A DNA stretch of 64,000 bases from an uncultured Desulfovibrionaceae bacterium (GCA_944325195.1 CALUZB010000004.1:124001-188000), one strand, 5' to 3'. Positions 17,725-27,366 are shown, numbered from the stretch's first letter. Notes: generated by a model from the sequence alone, not told the origin. Made by a program: numbers and translations.

Positions 17725-18657
17725 TTACATCCACCTTTTTTTCACAAACAAGGCCCACACAAGCAGGCAAATCACCAGGGTGATTACGCCAACAACTAAA
17801 AATGCTATGGGCGAGTTTTGCAGGGGAAGGTTAATGTTCATTCCGAAGGTTGAGGTGATGATGTTGGGAATGGTCAAAATAATGGTTACTCCGGTGAGCA
17901 TCTTCATGACCGTGTTCATGTTGTTGGAAATGATGGAAGCAAAGGCGTCGCTCATACCGGAAAGAATGCCTGAGTATACCGATGCCATGCCGATGGCTTG
18001 GCGATTTTCAGTAATGGCATCTTCAAGAATATCCGCCTCTTCTTCACTAAGTGAAATCAGACGGGAATGCAACAGCCGGTTCATCGTCATTTCATTGGCC
18101 TCCAATGAAGTCACAAAATAAACCAGGCTTTTGTTAATGGTGAGTAAATGGATCAGCTCTTTATTCTGCATGGCTTTATACAAGTTCTGTTCGGCCTCAT
18201 TGGTCATCCGGTTCAACTCTTTCAAAGCCTGCAGGTAATGGGTGGCTGTGCGCATAAGGATATTCAAAGCAAACCCCATGCGCTGGGAAGTTGAAATGTT
18301 TTTGGGACGAATAGTCAGAAGCTGGGATACCAAGTCCTGTGAGGAACGACAAACCGTAACCACCGCGTCCGGGGTAATGATAATTCCTATGGGCACAGTG
18401 AGATACGGCACCAGCTCATTAGTTTCGTTGTGAATGGGAGCCTGCACCACAATCAACAGGAAGTCGTCATCTGCCTCAATGCGGGCGCGCTCATCTGCGT
18501 CCAGAGGGTCGGAAAGAAAGTCCCAGGGAATGCCCGTGGCCTCGGAAACTTTGGTAATTTCCGCCTCAGTGGGCATATATAAATTGATCCAGCAGTCTTT
18601 GCCGGGCTGATCCTGCGGTACCAACAGGTCATTAACGGTCTTAAAGATTCGCAGCAT
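17725..18657 (-). CDS. corA: CorA-family divalent cation transporter
   Basis: A 310-residue inner-membrane channel for Mg2+ or related divalent ions. It has a large cytoplasmic N-terminal part (about 1-245), two C-terminal transmembrane helices and the selectivity motif GMN in STFGMNINL at the end of the first. The basic tail VKKRWM is usual. The canonical Tyr before GMN is Phe here (FGMN), which also occurs in the TmCorA-like group. GGAGG precedes the ATG. It is apparently a single-gene unit, on the same strand as the gcv genes but 367 bp ahead of gcvT. Confidence 0.93.
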   Translation of the reverse strand: MLRIFKTVNDLLVPQDQPGKDCWINLYMPTEAEITKVSEATGIPWDFLSDPLDADERARIEADDDFLLIVVQAPIHNETNELVPYLTVPIGIIITPDAVVTVCRSSQDLVSQLLTIRPKNISTSQRMGFALNILMRTATHYLQALKELNRMTNEAEQNLYKAMQNKELIHLLTINKSLVYFVTSLEANEMTMNRLLHSRLISLSEEEADILEDAITENRQAIGMASVYSGILSGMSDAFASIISNNMNTVMKMLTGVTIILTIPNIITSTFGMNINLPLQNSPIAFLVVGVITLVICLLVWALFVKKRWM

Positions 18658-19040
18658 AATTGCCTCCGGAATGCACCTTCCAGGGCATGCTGCCGGGAAG
18701 GCGGGCTTAGATTGAATACGGTGTAGCGCTACATAAGTGGCTACTACTGCTTGGTTCCACTAACAGCTCTCCTTGAAAGAAGTTAATCTGCGGCCGTAAC
18801 CTTACAACATTTATATCTTCCGGCCCCTACTCCCAAGCGGGTATACTCCCAAAAAGCAGGATAGACAAGTGTTTTTTAGTGAGATGCCGTCTTAAACATC
18901 CCGGCTGCACCTCAAAAATACAGTCCCGGCTTAAAGTGACTTAAAACCTCAAAAGAGGAACGGCCTGTGTGGGCGCCCTCTCCCGAGCTCTTCCCCGGCC
19001 TTCCGCCTTTAAAGGTTCAATACTATCTTCGTGCCCATAA
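18658..19040. other. Intergenic region between cls and corA
   Basis: About 380 bp with a short stem CCTC-AAAA-GAGG near 18947-18958. No gene, tRNA or Mg-sensing riboswitch was recognised. It contains the corA promoter and the end of the cls transcript. Confidence 0.5.
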
Positions 19041-20489
19041 CTACATTAATGGCGCAAACAGGCGGGCGATCTTGCAGACCGCGCGTTCAATCCGGCTTTG
19101 CTTGGAAAACCAGGCCGGGTTCAGCTCTATGCAATGTTCCAGATCCTGCTCAAAAATAGCTGCATGGGCTAATGCTATTTCTTTATTATAGATAAACGCA
19201 TTGATTTCAAAATTCAAGGAAAAGCTTCGGATATCCATGTTGGTAGTGCCGATGCTCACCAACTCCCTGTCGCAGGTTATGGTTTTGGAATGTAAAAAGC
19301 CGTTGTAAAGGTAAACCCTGACGCCATATTCCATAACCGTTTCCGCGTATGCCATATTGGCCTGCTGAACTAAAATGTTATCGGTTTTTCTGGGCAGCAT
19401 TATTCTCACATCCACCCCCGCACGGGCGGCAATGCGCAAAGCATCCACAAACCCGTCATCGGGAATGAAATATGGAGACTGAATAAGCAGGCTTTCCTCC
19501 GCGTCATAAATAACCTGGAGAAATCCGCTTTTAATCGGCATGCTCTCAAATCTGTCCGGCCCGCTGCTCACAATTTGGATACCCACATTCCCGTCAGGCA
19601 ACGGTTCCGGGAAATAGCGCTCCAACTTTTGGGGCTCCTGATCCGCCTGCTCGGCATGCAGCCAATCCATCCAGAAACGCTCCTGCAAAAACCATACAGC
19701 CGGTCCGGTGATGCGCAAATGGGTATCGCGCCAGGGTTGATATTTCCGGTTGCGCCCCAGATACTCATCTCCCACGTTCATGCCGCCTACATAACCGATT
19801 TTCCCGTCTATTACGGCAATTTTGCGATGATTGCGGTAATTAATCCGGATATAGGGGCTCAAATTAAAAAGCAAGCGATCAAAAGCGCGTACACGCCCCC
19901 CTGCTTTGATCAGGGGGACAAACAATCTGCTCAAACCCATCATCGAGCCAAGCCCATCGTACATTACCCTTACCCGTACCCCCTGCCTGGCCTTTTCAGC
20001 AAGGGCGGCCACCAGTTCGCGTCCGATCCCGTCATTTTTGAAAATATAATAAAACAGATGAATGTGATCCCGAGCCTGCCGGATATCGTTTAACAGGCTG
20101 GCAAACTTGCTTTGACCATCAATAAATATCTGCACCTGATTTTGGTCTGTATAGACGCTCTGAGCTTCAGCGCGCAGATAATTAACCACCTTGATAAAAG
20201 GGCGGGCATTACTGCTGTAATCGGACTGGCTGATGCTTAAATAACGTTTCAGCTTGTCATCATAAAGAGTGTCGCGGGCATTTTTTGAAAGGTAGCGTTT
20301 TTTCTTTCTGGCCGGGAACCCGCTTCCAAATGCCACATAGGCAACCACCCCCACCACAGGCAAAAGTATCAGAATCAGAAGCCAAGCTACGGTTGCAGTT
20401 GGGCTTTTACGCTCAAAAAAAATGACCGCAATAATGCAGAACAGATCAATAATCAAAAACAGGGTGATGAAAAACTGGCTTGCGCTCAT
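19041..20489 (-). CDS. cls: Cardiolipin synthase (phospholipase D family)
   Basis: A 482-residue membrane enzyme that condenses two phosphatidylglycerols into cardiolipin. Two N-terminal transmembrane helices (about residues 8-26 and 36-55) are followed by two PLD domains with HxKxxxxD motifs: HRKIAVIDGKIGYVGGMN (about 219-236) and HSKTITCDRELVSIGTTN (about 398-415). Architecture and length match bacterial ClsA. GAGGAAG precedes the ATG. A G8 tract (20575-20582) lies about 86 bp upstream of the start. Confidence 0.94.
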   Translation of the reverse strand: MSASQFFITLFLIIDLFCIIAVIFFERKSPTATVAWLLILILLPVVGVVAYVAFGSGFPARKKKRYLSKNARDTLYDDKLKRYLSISQSDYSSNARPFIKVVNYLRAEAQSVYTDQNQVQIFIDGQSKFASLLNDIRQARDHIHLFYYIFKNDGIGRELVAALAEKARQGVRVRVMYDGLGSMMGLSRLFVPLIKAGGRVRAFDRLLFNLSPYIRINYRNHRKIAVIDGKIGYVGGMNVGDEYLGRNRKYQPWRDTHLRITGPAVWFLQERFWMDWLHAEQADQEPQKLERYFPEPLPDGNVGIQIVSSGPDRFESMPIKSGFLQVIYDAEESLLIQSPYFIPDDGFVDALRIAARAGVDVRIMLPRKTDNILVQQANMAYAETVMEYGVRVYLYNGFLHSKTITCDRELVSIGTTNMDIRSFSLNFEINAFIYNKEIALAHAAIFEQDLEHCIELNPAWFSKQSRIERAVCKIARLFAPLM

Positions 20490-20574
20490 GCTTCCTCGCT
20501 CACATGGAAATTCAACATTAATATAGCATACTTGATATAGACATACAATCCAATCAACCCTGTCTTACATATAT

Positions 20575-20582
20575 GGGGGGGG
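20575..20582. repeat. G8 homopolymer upstream of cls
   Basis: Run of eight G between the neuB-like and cls genes, in the likely cls promoter region. Such tracts can slip in length; no population evidence is available here. Confidence 0.5.
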
Positions 20583-20702
20583 CTGAATTCTGATTGGTAA
20601 TCGTCCAGGTATGGATGACTTCATCAGCCGGGCAAGAGCCCGGAGCGCGAATGCGTTTCTGTGTCACTGGGGCGGGGTTGGAGCCGGCCTGATCAACCGA
20701 CT

Positions 20703-21719
20703 CTAAAGCTCAATCAATTCATCCTGAGCGAAATCCCGCTTGGCCGGAGTGCCCAAAACCTGATCCCACCGCATGGGAGATACCCCATTTCCAGGACGCT
20801 TAACCGTAAGATTTTCAGTGGTATAAAGCTCACCCGCAGCTATGGGACGGCTTGCCACCAGGCTTTTCCGGGCGGCCGTCATATTCGGGCGCTCAGAAGG
20901 GGAAGGCTCTTTCACTCCATTGCCCAGCATCTGCTCAATCCGGCGCACTCCCCGGACCAAACCAGCCAGTTCATCCGGTTCCAGCGAACTTTTATGGTCA
21001 GGACCAGGTAAATTGCGGTCCAGCGTGAAATGCTTTTCAATCACATCGGCGCCCAGAGCGGCCGCTGCAAAACAGGCCTCCAGACCGATACTGTGGTCAG
21101 AGTACCCTACCCCGCCCAATTGAGGGAAACTTTCCCGCAAAGTGAGCATGGCCCGCAAATTTACATCAGAGTCAGGGGTCGGATATTGGGTATTGCAATG
21201 CAAGAGAGTCAACTTGCTTTGCTCCAGCCCGGCGGCTGCAAGCACGTTTACCGCACCGGCCACTTCCGCCAGGGTGGACATACCGGTTGAAAGAATAGTC
21301 GGAAGATTAAATCCGGCCACAGCCCGTAGATAGGGCAAGTTGGTAAGCTCGCCTGAGCCGATTTTAAATAACGGCAAGCCCAAATCGTAAAGCAACCGGA
21401 TACTGTCCAAATCAAAAGGCGTGGACAGGAACGCTATTCCCAAGGCCTTGGCGTGGTTGATCAGGGTTTTATGGTCAGCCTCTGAAAGTTCAAGGCGTTT
21501 AAGCATGTCGAACTGGTTCTCACCAGCCGGGCCCGCGCTTTTTTGATATTCCGCTTTGGGAGCGTAACGGCTGACCAGTTTTTCAGACTTGAAGGTTTGG
21601 AATTTTACCGCATCTGCCCCGGCCTTTGCCCCGGCCTCAAGCAAAGCAACAGCCAAGTCCAGGCTGCCGTTGTGGTTAACCCCGGCCTCTGCAATTATAA
21701 ATATTCCGGTATGTTGCAT
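20703..21719 (-). CDS. N-acetylneuraminate/legionaminate-type synthase (NeuB family)
   Basis: A 338-residue PEP-dependent synthase that makes nonulosonic acids by condensing PEP with an N-acetyl hexosamine. Motifs: FIIAEAGVNHNGS (about 7-19), DAVKFQTFKSEKLVS, STPFDLDSI, KIGSGELTNLP, STGMSTL, GYSDHSIG, EKHFTLDRNLPGPDHK, and a C-terminal SAF (antifreeze-like) domain from about residue 283, beginning near KSLVASRPIAAGE. Which sugar it makes is not decided by sequence. The usual partners (epimerase, CMP-sugar synthetase, transferases) are not in this window. It is downstream of an M23 peptidase on the same strand, 188 bp apart. Confidence 0.9.
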   Translation of the reverse strand: MQHTGIFIIAEAGVNHNGSLDLAVALLEAGAKAGADAVKFQTFKSEKLVSRYAPKAEYQKSAGPAGENQFDMLKRLELSEADHKTLINHAKALGIAFLSTPFDLDSIRLLYDLGLPLFKIGSGELTNLPYLRAVAGFNLPTILSTGMSTLAEVAGAVNVLAAAGLEQSKLTLLHCNTQYPTPDSDVNLRAMLTLRESFPQLGGVGYSDHSIGLEACFAAAALGADVIEKHFTLDRNLPGPDHKSSLEPDELAGLVRGVRRIEQMLGNGVKEPSPSERPNMTAARKSLVASRPIAAGELYTTENLTVKRPGNGVSPMRWDQVLGTPAKRDFAQDELIEL

Positions 21720-21907
21720 ATACTACAATCTACAGCTGACTCCGCCGCCAAGAACGGCTCGGCAGCAGTTCATGCAGCGTTCTCCTGCAAGGATATCACC
21801 ATAAGGGTTGCAGCGGCTTTGCCGATTGCCGAAATCACATTGCTCAAAAACAGGTTTAAACCTGACCTAATGGCAATCAGCCAAACCCGCCCCGGCCAAT
21901 TGCAAAC

Positions 21908-22810
21908 CTAATTCAAAATATACTGCATGGGATTGACACAAACTCCATTTACCAGCACTTCATAGTGCAAATGTGAGCCGGTGGAACGGCCGGTGCTTCC
22001 CACATACCCAATCAGGTCGCCGCGATTGACTTTATCTCCCTGCTTCAAAGCCAGCTTCTGCATATGGGCATAGCGGGTGGTAATGCCGTTGCCGTGGTTC
22101 ACCACAACCATATTGCCATACGCCCCCTGCCAGCCCGCGGTGGTAACCACGCCTTTGGCCGGCGCCTGGATAGGTGTGCCGGTTTTGGCTTTAATATCAA
22201 TGCCTTTATGGAATTCCCGGCGGCTTGTGAACGGTGAACCGCGCGAGCCGAACCCGGATGTAATCCAACCCTCCACCGGCCAGATCGACGGCGTGGCCGC
22301 AAGCACTTCACTGTTTTTGCGCAGAAGCTGCAGAAGTTCCTGCTGGCGCACCTCTTCCAGGTTGGCTTCAAACGACAGTTGCTTTAAAAACGTGTTCATT
22401 TTGCGGGCGAGAAGTTCCTGCCGCAGCAAAGGCAGATACCCCTTGGTAAAATCTTCCGTGCCCGGTCCGCCCAACCCGGCCGGCTCCATGGCCTCATGTT
22501 CAAGGTCCATCATTGCCCGCAACTTTGAATTGAACTGCTGCACCCGGGTCATATCAGCCTGCACATTGCGCAATTTTCCTGTAAGATTGATCAGTTGGGT
22601 ATTTTGTTCTTCAACAATCTTTTCAGCTTGAGCCAGTTGACTTTCAAGCGACTGGCTTTTAGCAAGATATTTAAACAGATAGATATTTCCGCCTGCAAGC
22701 GCGGCAACAAGTAAAAACAACCCGGCCCCCAGCCAGCCCCTGAACAGCAGGCTGCGGCAATCGCTTCGGCCTTCTTTAAAAATCACGATATGATATTTTC
22801 TAAACAGCAT
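21908..22810 (-). CDS. M23-family metallopeptidase, membrane-anchored with coiled coil
   Basis: A 300-residue envelope protein. One N-terminal transmembrane helix (about 22-48) is followed by a coiled coil (about 50-100) and a C-terminal lysostaphin-type domain. The Zn site appears complete: HKGIDI (first His and Asp) and HLHYEV (HxH), with GYVGSTGRSTGSH between. Such proteins cut or regulate cutting of peptidoglycan crosslinks in the periplasm. The length and order of domains match common proteobacterial DUF-type M23 proteins. Placed between ttcA and the NeuB-like gene; no functional coupling is evident. Confidence 0.9.
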   Translation of the reverse strand: MLFRKYHIVIFKEGRSDCRSLLFRGWLGAGLFLLVAALAGGNIYLFKYLAKSQSLESQLAQAEKIVEEQNTQLINLTGKLRNVQADMTRVQQFNSKLRAMMDLEHEAMEPAGLGGPGTEDFTKGYLPLLRQELLARKMNTFLKQLSFEANLEEVRQQELLQLLRKNSEVLAATPSIWPVEGWITSGFGSRGSPFTSRREFHKGIDIKAKTGTPIQAPAKGVVTTAGWQGAYGNMVVVNHGNGITTRYAHMQKLALKQGDKVNRGDLIGYVGSTGRSTGSHLHYEVLVNGVCVNPMQYILN

Positions 22811-22873
22811 CCGTTATGGTCCCTTCTTGACTGGTTTACCTTGCCGGAGATGAATAAGAACGACTATTGAAGA

Positions 22874-23680
22874 CTAGAAATCTGCAGGATTTGTTCGGAC
22901 AGTTTCTGCATGTTTACCTTGGTCCCGGGCGAGTGTCAAGTCAAACTCCCAGCGACACAGACCTGAAAGCACATTGGTTTTTGCTTTCGGGTGCAGACGA
23001 TAAAGCGCGTTCAACTCATTTTCCATATCGGCCCGCCGGGTTGAGCCCGCTGAAGGACAGGCATTTTTCCATACCGGCAGATTCCAGGCCTTGGCGGCCT
23101 TTAGGATCAAGCTTTTTTCAACCAACATTAAAGGCCGGATTACTGAAAGGCGGCCGCCGAAAAAAGCATCTTTCATCTTCATGCCGTCCACCCGTCCATT
23201 TTGAATTAAGTTCATCATGAATGTGGACGCCAGATCGTCTGCATTATGCCCGAATGCCAGATGGCTGAGCTGATATTTCGAACACAAATCAAACAGTGCT
23301 TTGCGCCTAAGCATTGCACAGAAGAAACAGGCGGAGCGTTTTTGGTTAACGTCGCTGTGGGCAAGGGGGCCGTGTTCGCTTACTTCAATGTGCCCGGCAA
23401 CCCCCTCCCGCTCCAGCCATTTAAGCAACGGAGCATGGCTTTCCGGGTCAAAACCGGGATTTACATGCAGGGCCATTATCTCAAACTTAAACGGCACAAT
23501 ACTGCGCCGCAAATGCAGGGTTTGCAGCAAAACCCAACTGTCCACCCCGCCGGAAACCGCTATGCCGATGCGCGCGCCCGGCCCGATCATGCTGGTGTTC
23601 TGCATCAGTTTTCCACATAAGGCCAAACAACGTTTCTGGGCAAACGTCAGGCGTTCGCGGATTGGGCGGGTTCCTATCAT
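22874..23680 (-). CDS. TtcA-type tRNA 2-thiolation protein (PP-loop ATPase)
   Basis: A protein of about 268 residues with the PP-loop SGGVDS (about 44-49) and the cluster/catalytic cysteines CFFC in the middle plus a third Cys (NACPSAG). This is the TtcA/TtuA-like pattern for an Fe-S dependent enzyme that puts sulfur on cytidine 32 or a similar base in tRNA. The frame can begin at a TTG (23689) or ATG (23680); neither has an ideal ribosome site, so the start is uncertain by three codons. It begins within 16 bp of the fmt stop and is surely co-transcribed. Confidence 0.85.
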   Translation of the reverse strand: MIGTRPIRERLTFAQKRCLALCGKLMQNTSMIGPGARIGIAVSGGVDSWVLLQTLHLRRSIVPFKFEIMALHVNPGFDPESHAPLLKWLEREGVAGHIEVSEHGPLAHSDVNQKRSACFFCAMLRRKALFDLCSKYQLSHLAFGHNADDLASTFMMNLIQNGRVDGMKMKDAFFGGRLSVIRPLMLVEKSLILKAAKAWNLPVWKNACPSAGSTRRADMENELNALYRLHPKAKTNVLSGLCRWEFDLTLARDQGKHAETVRTNPADF

Positions 23681-23695
23681 AACTCCCAAGCCAAC

Positions 23696-24682
23696 TTATT
23701 GATCCGCAATTTGAAGCAGGCTGAAATCCGGCTGACCCGCCTCATTTTTCTGAGTGACATAACCATTTACAAAGGAAATTGCACTCATCCGGTGACGGGT
23801 GGACGGACGCAATTTCGGAAATAAATAGAGGCGGTCAGAACAATTGATCGCCAAAGCATCGCCCACCAGCCCCACTACGGTGCCCGGTGCAACCGGCTTG
23901 TTTAAAACCGGGCCCATCTGACCTGGTTCGACTAAAATGCGTAGGGTCCGGCTGCCTTTGCGGGCAATGTTGAACCAGGCCCCCGGGTAGGGGGTGGTGC
24001 CTCTGATTTGCGCATGCACTTCCCAGGCGGTTTGGTTGAAGTTGATCTTTGCGTCGTCTTTGGAAAGCTTGGCTGCATAAGTCGCCAGGCTGTCATCCTG
24101 CTCCACCGCTTTCAACGTACCGGCCGCCAGACGGGGCAGGGCCTCAATAAGCAAGCGCCCGCCAAGATTGGACAGTTCATCATGCAGGCTGGCGCAAGTG
24201 TCTTCAATGCCTATAGCCAGGGCCCGCTGTAAATAAACCGGCCCTGTGTCCAGGCCTTTTTCCATATGCATGATTGAAACGCCGGTCACCTGGTCGCCGG
24301 CCATAATCGCGCGTTGAATGGGCGCCGCTCCCCGGTAGCGGGGCAAAAGCGAGGCATGCACATTAAGTGGAGCCAAACGAGGAATATTCAACACCGCCTC
24401 GGGCAGAATCAGGCCATATGCGGCCACAAGCAGCACATCCGGCTCCAAGGCGGCAAGAATATCCACATCCTTCTGCTCCATGAAATTTATGGGCTGATAC
24501 ACCGGGATATTGTGCTCCAGGGCAACCTTTTTTACCGGGGTGGGCTCGATTTTCAAGCCCCGCCCCGTCGGACGATCAGGCTGGGAGTAAACGGCCGCAA
24601 CTTCACATCCCCGCCACTGCAGTAACTGGGTTAAAATCCGGGCTGCAAAATCCGGAGTGCCCATGTATACGCATTTAAGCAT
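23696..24682 (-). CDS. fmt: Methionyl-tRNA formyltransferase
   Basis: A 328-residue enzyme that formylates initiator Met-tRNA using 10-formyl-THF. Motifs: MGTPDFAARIL near the N-terminus, AAYGLILPEAVLNIP, the active-site block NVHASLLPRYRGAAPIQ (about 107-123) and GVSIMHMEKGLDTGPV. The C-terminal OB-like tRNA-binding domain is present. Paired with def, 107 bp upstream on the same strand, the usual formylation/deformylation pair. GGAG precedes the ATG. Confidence 0.97.
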   Translation of the reverse strand: MLKCVYMGTPDFAARILTQLLQWRGCEVAAVYSQPDRPTGRGLKIEPTPVKKVALEHNIPVYQPINFMEQKDVDILAALEPDVLLVAAYGLILPEAVLNIPRLAPLNVHASLLPRYRGAAPIQRAIMAGDQVTGVSIMHMEKGLDTGPVYLQRALAIGIEDTCASLHDELSNLGGRLLIEALPRLAAGTLKAVEQDDSLATYAAKLSKDDAKINFNQTAWEVHAQIRGTTPYPGAWFNIARKGSRTLRILVEPGQMGPVLNKPVAPGTVVGLVGDALAINCSDRLYLFPKLRPSTRHRMSAISFVNGYVTQKNEAGQPDFSLLQIADQ

Positions 24683-24789
24683 TGCTACTCCATATTCCGC
24701 CGGCGGCGTGCAAAACTGCCGTCGCGCTTGCGATTCTCGGGTTATCAGCGGCTTGAAGAGGCATTTGAGACCGCTTGATAAGAAACAGG

Positions 24790-25335
24790 CTAAGCTTTGC
24801 CTTGTTTACGCAAAGCGGCTTTGTACAAATTCAGTTTAAGCCGGCTGATATAATCTATGAACAATTTACCGTCCAAGTGATCGCATTCATGCTGCAGGCA
24901 AATCGCCAACATACCCTCCGCAGCCAGCTCAATGGGCTTGCCGTCTAAATCGACAGCTTTCAGAAGCACCTTTTCACGACGCGACACCGACGCCCGGTAG
25001 TTGTTCGGAACAGAAAGACAGCCTTCTTCCGATTTGACCGTACCGCCGGATAAAGTCAGTTCCGGGTTTACTAAAATCATGGGCATGGCCAGACCATTGT
25101 AAAGCCCGGCTTCTATATCCTCACTATCTTCCGACTCAGCGCAGGGAGAAAGATCGATCACTACTAAACGCACAAACTGCCCTACCTGAGGCGCGGCCAA
25201 GCCAATTCCTTCCTCAGCATACATGGTTTCAAGCATATTGGACGCCAACTCGCGTATGTCATCGGTTATTTCACCCACCGGCTGAGAAATTTGTCGCAGC
25301 CGTTCATCAGGATACTGCAAAACAGGAAGGATCAT
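24790..25335 (-). CDS. def: Peptide deformylase
   Basis: A 181-residue metalloenzyme that removes the formyl group from nascent proteins. All three signature motifs are present: GIGLAAPQVG (about 44-53), EEGCLSVP (about 105-112) and QHECDHLDG (about 148-156), giving the Cys-His-His metal site. There is an acidic insert (SPCAESEDSEDIEAG, about 69-83) that is somewhat longer than in E. coli. Upstream of fmt in the same operon. Confidence 0.97.
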   Translation of the reverse strand: MILPVLQYPDERLRQISQPVGEITDDIRELASNMLETMYAEEGIGLAAPQVGQFVRLVVIDLSPCAESEDSEDIEAGLYNGLAMPMILVNPELTLSGGTVKSEEGCLSVPNNYRASVSRREKVLLKAVDLDGKPIELAAEGMLAICLQHECDHLDGKLFIDYISRLKLNLYKAALRKQGKA

Positions 25336-25478
25336 ATCTTATCTCTTTCAATAATGATAAGCGGATAGCCGCTTGTTTTGGATTTATTTAACTGATTTAA
25401 TGCCGATTGGCAAACTGACAAGAGGCAGATACCCACCTGGAAAGTCTGCTGAACCGGGCAATGCTTCCGAAAAGGTTC

Positions 25479-26213
25479 TCAATACCTTTGAGCAAGAACA
25501 GCTCCCAGTGAAATATCCACTGCCGCCGCCGCATTCAGGGATTCAACTCCCGGACACATGGGAATTGTAAGCATGTTCTCATGTGGCCAAATCCCCTCCA
25601 GGCCCGGCCCCTCTATTCCGGCCACCAGGCCAAATGTGTCGGGGAAGCGGAAATCAAACAGGTTCTCGCCATGCAGGCCCAAGGCAAATAAAGGCAGATT
25701 CAGATGTGAGGTCAGATCGGCAAGGCTCGGCCCCTGCATGATTTTGACTTTGAAAACAGCCGGGCCCGCTGCCCTAAGGGTTTTCGGATTATAAATGGAT
25801 GCCGATTCCGCCATAACCACCACTTGTGCGCCCACCGCCGCTGCACTGCGGATAATCGTACCCAGATTAATGGGATTTTGAAACGGCAGGAACAGGGTAA
25901 GTCCTGGCGCCAGGTTCCCTTGCCAGCGCGGCGGCTCCGGGGCGGAAATCAGCAACAGGGGGGCGTTTGTTCCATAAATATCCAGGCGGGCGAACAATTC
26001 CCCGGACAAAAAATATACCGGCGCGTCTGTCTCCGGGGGAGCGGAGTTTTTATGGCAAAGCAAGGCGCGTACCCGTTCCGGGTGATCGCGCAGCACCTCA
26101 GCCAGAAATTTTCTCCCGGCCAAAATGGCCTCTCCCTGCTTTCTGGCCCCACGGCTGTCCAAAGCTTTCAGCCAGCCCTTAAAGCGGGGATTGTTCGCGC
26201 TTGTAATTTCCAT
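25479..26213 (-). CDS. TrmH/SpoU-family RNA methyltransferase
   Basis: A 244-residue SPOUT methyltransferase for 2'-O-ribose methylation of rRNA or tRNA. Motif 1 region NPINLGTIIRSAAAVGA (about 113-129), motif 2 VAGIEGPGLEG (about 202-212) and motif 3 TIPMCPGVESLNAAAA (about 222-237) are clear. An N-terminal substrate-binding domain is present. Which nucleotide it modifies is unclear, so no symbol is given. The frame could start at a TTG two codons earlier (26219); ATG 26213 is preferred. Same strand as def, 143 bp upstream. Confidence 0.85.
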   Translation of the reverse strand: MEITSANNPRFKGWLKALDSRGARKQGEAILAGRKFLAEVLRDHPERVRALLCHKNSAPPETDAPVYFLSGELFARLDIYGTNAPLLLISAPEPPRWQGNLAPGLTLFLPFQNPINLGTIIRSAAAVGAQVVVMAESASIYNPKTLRAAGPAVFKVKIMQGPSLADLTSHLNLPLFALGLHGENLFDFRFPDTFGLVAGIEGPGLEGIWPHENMLTIPMCPGVESLNAAAAVDISLGAVLAQRY

Positions 26214-26395
26214 AGTCAAAGGCTGTGTTCAACAAAAATACGCCGGATAAAGGCGCTGTTTGTCACCGTCGATCCGCTCGCTTCATATGCTTGTTATCTC
26301 ATCGGATAAAACTATCTCACGCCCCTGTTTATAGCGGCAATCCCTGCATTTTTCAATAGAGAGCCGGAGAGCCGTATAACGCGGCTTATCCGGCT

Positions 26396-27262
26396 TCATG
26401 CCGGAGGGCTTCCAGAAAAGCTGGCTGCTTTGGAAAAGGTCTGATACTTTTTCCAGGCAACAGCCACTCCCACTTCAAGCTTTGGCTCCAGCGCTCTGAA
26501 ACAAAACCGGCTGTCTTCCGACAGATGAATGGCTTGATCAATACACAGAGCATACCCCAAGCCCTCTTCCACCATAACCGAAGCATTATAAAGCAGGTTG
26601 TAGGTAATTATAATATTTGACAGACTATAGCTGTCACCCAGCCATGCTGCGAATTCATTTGCCACCAGAGAACGATTCGGGCAAAGCAGGGGCAATCCGG
26701 CCAGATGAGCAGGCCTGATACTGGTATGCGCGGCAAGCGGACTGTCTTTACGCATGAGGATTCCGTAAACGTGTTTTTCTTTAAGCCGCATAAAATCATA
26801 TTTGGATAAGTCAACAGGCTCAATGAACAGCCCGAAATCAACCAGACCGTTATCCAACTGCTCCATGGTGCCTTCCGCATTGGAGCTGACAATATTATAG
26901 GTGATTTGCGGATATGAAGCACGTAACGTTTTCATTACGCGCGCAAAAATCCTGATTGCAGCCGTTTCTCCACCGCCTATATATACTTTGCCGATGATCT
27001 GCTCATCGCCGGAAACAAACTCTGCCTCTGTTTTTGCAATTAAAGAAAGCACTTCCTGAGCCCGCTTTTGGAGAAACAGCCCTTCATCAGTCAGGGTGAT
27101 TTTTCTGTTGCCCCTGACAAACAGCTTCTTGCCCAACTCGGCCTCAAGTTCCATCATCCGCCTTGAAAGCGTGGGCTGGGTAACATGCAAGACGTCCGCT
27201 GCGCCGGATATGGTCTTCTCTCTGGCTATGGCGAGAAAATGTCGCAGATCCTTCAGCTCCAT
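26396..27262 (-). CDS. LysR-family transcriptional regulator
   Basis: A 288-residue regulator. Its N-terminal winged helix has the LysR signature from MELKDLRHFLAIAREKTISG onward, with helix-turn-helix AADVLHVTQPTLSRRMMELE (about 21-40), and a C-terminal periplasmic-binding-like effector domain (about 88-280). ATG 27262 is chosen because AAGGAG sits five bases before it; the frame extends five codons further. It is divergent from the three-gene exported operon starting at 27442, the classical arrangement for a LysR protein and its target. The effector is unknown. Confidence 0.92.
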   Translation of the reverse strand: MELKDLRHFLAIAREKTISGAADVLHVTQPTLSRRMMELEAELGKKLFVRGNRKITLTDEGLFLQKRAQEVLSLIAKTEAEFVSGDEQIIGKVYIGGGETAAIRIFARVMKTLRASYPQITYNIVSSNAEGTMEQLDNGLVDFGLFIEPVDLSKYDFMRLKEKHVYGILMRKDSPLAAHTSIRPAHLAGLPLLCPNRSLVANEFAAWLGDSYSLSNIIITYNLLYNASVMVEEGLGYALCIDQAIHLSEDSRFCFRALEPKLEVGVAVAWKKYQTFSKAASFSGSPPA

Positions 27263-27360
27263 AAAAACTCCTTGCATTGTGCAATACCGACCAGCTTCAA
27301 CATACTGCCCGGTTTAATATTCTTTTATTGCATGGGAAGCCATTCAATATAAGTATTTGA

Positions 27361-27366
27361 TATAAT
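27361..27366 (+). promoter_or_regulatory. Candidate -10 element for the exported-protein operon
   Basis: A consensus TATAAT lies 76 bp before the first gene of the operon in the LysR divergent region. No good -35 hexamer is at the right distance, as expected for a promoter needing an activator such as a LysR protein. Confidence 0.4.

Noticed and set aside
18658-19040. Mg2+ riboswitch (M-box) before corA
   Set aside because: No M-box core seen; only a small CCTC/GAGG stem.
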